From Rhodobacterales bacterium RIFCSPHIGHO2_02_FULL_62_130 (GTDB lineage Bacteria > Pseudomonadota > Alphaproteobacteria > Rhodobacterales > Rhodobacteraceae), in contig MHZT01000030.1 in NCBI GenBank assembly GCA_001828855.1, forward strand, positions 20,320 through 84,319: a stretch of 64,000 bases of DNA. Direction: 5' to 3'. The stretch's first letter is position 1. Every line of letters begins with the position of its first letter. Positions 63,595 through 64,000 of the stretch are shown here, one piece after another. The notes beneath the pieces are model-generated. The model was not told the DNA's origin. It made no database searches and was given only the letters and a program-made list of their open reading frames with translations. A program made the translations under genes and the position numbers.

Positions 63595-64000
63595 TCAGCC
63601 GATTTTGTAGCTGGCGACGTGATCGGGCATCGGGGTGCCATCTATCAGGCGCGGGTCGGGGCGGATTTCGCCTGCGGTCAGGGCAAAGGGGATGACGCCG
63701 GCCCAGATCGGCAGGGCGTAGTCTGCCGCTTCATCTTCGGGGTCGTCGGCGCGGATTTTGGCGGACACCTCATCCAGTTTCAGGCCAAGGATCGTGGTGG
63801 CCTTGATCTCCTGATCCAGCATCGGGCGCAGGAGTTTGGTGCGGCCGGGGAACAGGGTTTCGACGAAAGTATCCAGCCGCGCGCGCTTTTCCGCCGGATC
63901 GGTGACGATGAAGGCCTGACCGAAGGCAGTGACAGAGCGGTAGTTGCAGGAATGGTTGAAGGCCGAGCGCGCCATCACCATGCCGTCGAACAGCATCACC
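63595..64000 (-). CDS. Pyridoxamine 5'-phosphate oxidase (PPOX) family protein, 5' part missing
   Basis: C-terminal 134 residues of a flavin-binding split-barrel protein of the NimA/COG3467 type, including SAFNHSCNYRSVTAFGQAFIV near the visible start and the tail MPDHVASYKIG. The N-terminus lies beyond the window, so the start and full length cannot be given. Function unknown within the family, which includes nitroimidazole resistance proteins. Convergent with pip. Confidence 0.8.
   Translation of the reverse strand, partial: VMLFDGMVMARSAFNHSCNYRSVTAFGQAFIVTDPAEKRARLDTFVETLFPGRTKLLRPMLDQEIKATTILGLKLDEVSAKIRADDPEDEAADYALPIWAGVIPFALTAGEIRPDPRLIDGTPMPDHVASYKIG

Overview
The window is a GC-rich stretch of alphaproteobacterial chromosome, most probably from Rhodobacterales (Rhodobacteraceae or Paracoccaceae). 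The block rph-rdgB-hemW, then parB-parA-rsmG-mnmG-mnmE-rho-hemJ, then maf-aroE-coaE-dnaQ-secB is the origin-proximal arrangement of that order. Four 16-bp parS-type palindromes (three perfect, one with a single change) lie in its first 13 kb. I saw no tRNA, rRNA, insertion sequence, prophage or CRISPR array. Only one gap exceeds 300 bp, at 10.63-11.04 kb, and it looks like a chromosomal origin.

Layout. 0-3.3 kb: rph, rdgB, a Rid-family gene, hemW and a DUF454 gene, rightward. 3.2-10.6 kb: chromosome segregation (parAB), rRNA/tRNA modification (rsmG, mnmG, mnmE), rho and hemJ, leftward. 10.63-11.04 kb: candidate oriC with a cluster of DnaA boxes. 11-17.3 kb: maf, aroE, coaE and dnaQ, then secB and fxsA on the other strand, then a Tim44-like gene, mltA and an Smr gene. 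17.3-30 kb: mostly housekeeping and stress functions, including a lipoprotein hydrolase, Rid and GDPD genes, a glutathione transferase, a pterin dehydratase, a peroxiredoxin divergent from a ferredoxin reductase, rsmD, a HAD phosphatase, map, a CinA-type gene, OmpA and two regulators. 30.3-34.7 kb: lower ends of two aromatic pathways, pcaIJF (beta-ketoadipate) and hpaF-hpaI (homoprotocatechuate), each beside its own regulator and a palindromic candidate operator. 34.7-39 kb: a leftward amino-sugar operon (nagA, a ROK kinase, two SIS-domain genes). 39-49 kb: a class IV aminotransferase and sulfotransferase pair, a low-complexity secreted protein, argG, ilvA, an HPt protein divergent from a response-regulator/PP2C phosphatase, two Nudix enzymes, hslO and cca. 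49.3-54.2 kb: two tandem ABC exporter half-transporters and an RNA methyltransferase. 54.3-57.3 kb: an envelope cluster of two L,D-transpeptidases and a CAP lipoprotein, followed by three tandem copies of a 63-residue exported, membrane-anchored protein. 57.4-64 kb: hemH, an NDUFAF5-like methyltransferase, comF, grxC, a nitrilase-family amidase, a MarR regulator, ubiG, pip and the end of a PPOX-family gene cut by the window edge.

The most distinctive item is the triplicated small-protein locus next to hemH. The protein core is almost invariant, the intergenic DNA is unrelated between copies, and each copy has its own terminator. Other items worth following are the parS sites that double as coding sequence in different frames, the perfect 12-bp inverted repeat before pcaI, the operon with two SIS-domain proteins and no classical nagB, and a string of three perfect hairpins at the right edge. 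All functional statements rest on reading translations and motifs by eye; no database search was run.
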